The notes under the pieces were generated by a model, which was not told the DNA's origin, ran no database searches, and saw only the letters and a program-made list of their open reading frames with translations. This document shows positions 6,488 through 7,356 of a stretch of 7,356 bases of DNA, one piece after another (positions within the stretch are counted from its first letter, which is position 1; each line of letters opens with the position of its first letter). Source of the stretch: Gammaproteobacteria bacterium (GTDB taxonomy: Bacteria; Pseudomonadota; Gammaproteobacteria; Pseudomonadales; Azotimanducaceae). Both the position numbers and the translations under genes were made by a program. The stretch covers positions 1-7,356 of the forward strand of contig JAPUFN010000105.1 of the NCBI GenBank assembly GCA_027293665.1. Direction: 5' to 3'.

Positions 6488-6824
6488 AACACTGCGTGAC
6501 CTCGTGAACAATGCCCTGGAAGACCTCAAAGCCCGTGACGTGGTAACCCTCCCGGTTGCCGATGTCACCGACATAACGGACTACATGATCATCGCAAGCG
6601 GCACCTCCAACCGCCACGTCAAAGCGCTGGTCGACAACGTTGTGGAAGAAATCAAAGCGGCCGGGACCCCGCCAAGAGGCATCGAGGGTCGGGAATCCTA
6701 TGAATGGGTGCTGGTCGATCTGGGTGACGTGCTGCTCCATGTCATGCAGGACGAAACCCGTGAATTCTACGATCTTGAGCGGTTGTGGACGGCATTCCCG
6801 ACGGATACCGAAACTCAGGTGTGA
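6477..6824 (+). CDS. rsfS: Ribosomal silencing factor RsfS (RsfA/YbeB/Iojap family)
   Basis: RsfS binds protein uL14 of the 50S subunit and blocks joining with 30S, damping translation when nutrients are short. The 115-residue product (E. coli 105) carries the family core: a helical N-terminus, then DYMIIASGTSNRHVKALVD (residues 35-53), GIEGRESYEWVLVDLGDVLLHVM (68-90) and the closing REFYDLERLW (95-104). The GTG start follows a strong GGAGGGA site. The gene overlaps the end of nadD by 11 nt and its TGA stop overlaps the rlmH GTG. The nadD-rsfS-rlmH order is widespread in proteobacteria and supports the assignment. Confidence 0.95.
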   Translation: MTPETLRDLVNNALEDLKARDVVTLPVADVTDITDYMIIASGTSNRHVKALVDNVVEEIKAAGTPPRGIEGRESYEWVLVDLGDVLLHVMQDETREFYDLERLWTAFPTDTETQV

Positions 6825-7288
6825 AACTGCGCCTCGTTGCCGTGGGAACCCGCCTGCCGGACTGGGTGAGTGCCGGTTTTGCCGAGTACGCCCGGCGCCT
6901 GCCGCGGACGATGCCACTGCAACTCTTCGAAGTCCCTGCAGCAAACCGGCGCAATCAGGGCCTCGCGCAGATTCGCGCCACAGAGGCGGCAAAATTGCTC
7001 GCACAGGTAGGCGGAGATGACTGGGTGGTTGCACTCGACGTCGAGGGTAAGACGTGCAGCACGGAAAAACTCGCGGAGAAGCTCGAAGGTTGGCGTATGC
7101 GGGGTAGTGACGTGACATTCCTGGTTGGTGGTGCGGATGGTCTGGCTGAAGATTGTCTGACACGCGCGAACGAGACGATTTCACTGTCAGCCTTCACCTT
7201 TCCGCACGCGCTGGTACGGGTAATCCTGGCCGAACAGCTTTATCGTGCCTGGACGTTGCTCACTTCTCACCCCTATCATCGGGCCTGA
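6821..7288 (+). CDS. rlmH: 23S rRNA pseudouridine-1915 N3-methyltransferase RlmH
   Basis: RlmH methylates N3 of pseudouridine 1915 in helix 69 of 23S rRNA, using S-adenosylmethionine and acting on assembled 70S ribosomes. From GTG at 6821 the product has 155 residues, the same as E. coli RlmH. It begins MKLRLVAVGTRLPDWV, has the SAM-binding SPOUT-knot elements FLVGGADGL (100-108) and SLSAFTFPHALVRVILAEQLYRAW (121-144), and ends with the conserved tail HPYHR plus Ala155. The frame is open further upstream to an ATG at 6785. That would add 12 non-homologous residues deep inside rsfS, so I reject it. Start and rsfS stop share GTGA, which points to translational coupling; AGGT touches the start too closely to act as a normal site. 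Confidence 0.96.
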   Translation: MKLRLVAVGTRLPDWVSAGFAEYARRLPRTMPLQLFEVPAANRRNQGLAQIRATEAAKLLAQVGGDDWVVALDVEGKTCSTEKLAEKLEGWRMRGSDVTFLVGGADGLAEDCLTRANETISLSAFTFPHALVRVILAEQLYRAWTLLTSHPYHRA

Positions 7289-7289
7289 T

Positions 7290-7356
7290 ATGGCACGCAC
7301 AATCGCAATTAAAGACCCACAGGCCGAACGTCGCGATTTCGTCAATCGAGCGATTA
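7290..7356 (+). CDS. mrdA: Penicillin-binding protein 2, N-terminal fragment (cut off by window edge)
   Basis: Only 22 codons are visible, reading MARTIAIKDPQAERRDFVNR followed by Ala-Ile at the edge. The ATG comes one base after the rlmH stop. Short basic or polar leaders with a KD..E.R..RR-like pattern before the single transmembrane segment are typical of PBP2, the transpeptidase of the elongation machinery that works with RodA. The position directly after rlmH is that of mrdA (pbpA) in E. coli and Pseudomonas. The assignment rests mostly on gene order, since no catalytic motif falls inside the window. No clear ribosome binding site is present, so translation may depend on rlmH. Confidence 0.7.
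   Translation, partial: MARTIAIKDPQAERRDFVNRAI

Noticed and set aside
5645..7184. Minus-strand open frames of 238 and 245 codons opposite proA-nadD and rsfS-rlmH
   Set aside because: Both mirror conserved plus-strand genes and show no family motif or ribosome binding site.
1..7356. Mobile element, CRISPR array, tRNA, phage or defence genes
   Set aside because: No transposase, integrase, spaced repeats or tRNA-like sequence was seen; all substantial coding sequence is accounted for by housekeeping genes.

Overview
This window reads as an ordinary chromosomal housekeeping segment from a gammaproteobacterium of fairly high GC content (roughly 58-60% by eye). The UvrA numbering matches E. coli without a gap at the positions checked (Walker lysines 37 and 646, zinc cysteines from 253 and 740). 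uvrA and ssb are divergent neighbours, as in many gammaproteobacteria. The order proA-nadD-rsfS-rlmH-mrdA is the one I know from Pseudomonas-type genomes. I cannot place the genus.

Layout. Positions 1-2392 (minus) hold about 85% of uvrA, which runs off the left edge. A divergent control region of about 180 bp separates it from ssb (2574-3014, plus). ssb converges on uppP (3029-3832, minus) with only 14 bp between stop codons, and both stops lie in copies of an 11-bp direct repeat. uppP diverges from a stand-alone LON N-terminal domain gene (3914-4516, plus). After a consensus TATAAT box comes a tight plus-strand cluster: proA (4548-5858), nadD (5855-6487), rsfS (6477-6824), rlmH (6821-7288) and the first 22 codons of mrdA (7290 to the right edge). 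No gene-free stretch exceeds 300 bp, and I see no tRNA, rRNA, CRISPR array, insertion sequence or phage gene.

How the genes work together. uvrA and ssb serve DNA repair and replication. uppP recycles the lipid carrier for peptidoglycan, and mrdA (PBP2) uses peptidoglycan precursors during elongation. proA makes proline, nadD makes NAD, and rsfS and rlmH act on the large ribosomal subunit. The proA-to-mrdA genes overlap or abut (4, 11 and 4 bp overlaps, then a 1-bp gap), so they are very probably co-transcribed and translationally coupled.

Oddities are modest. Seven of the nine genes appear to start with GTG or TTG. The uvrA-ssb region has no clear E. coli-type LexA box. There are small repeats and palindromes at gene boundaries. 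I found no credible sign of an undescribed system, and the findings are scored accordingly.
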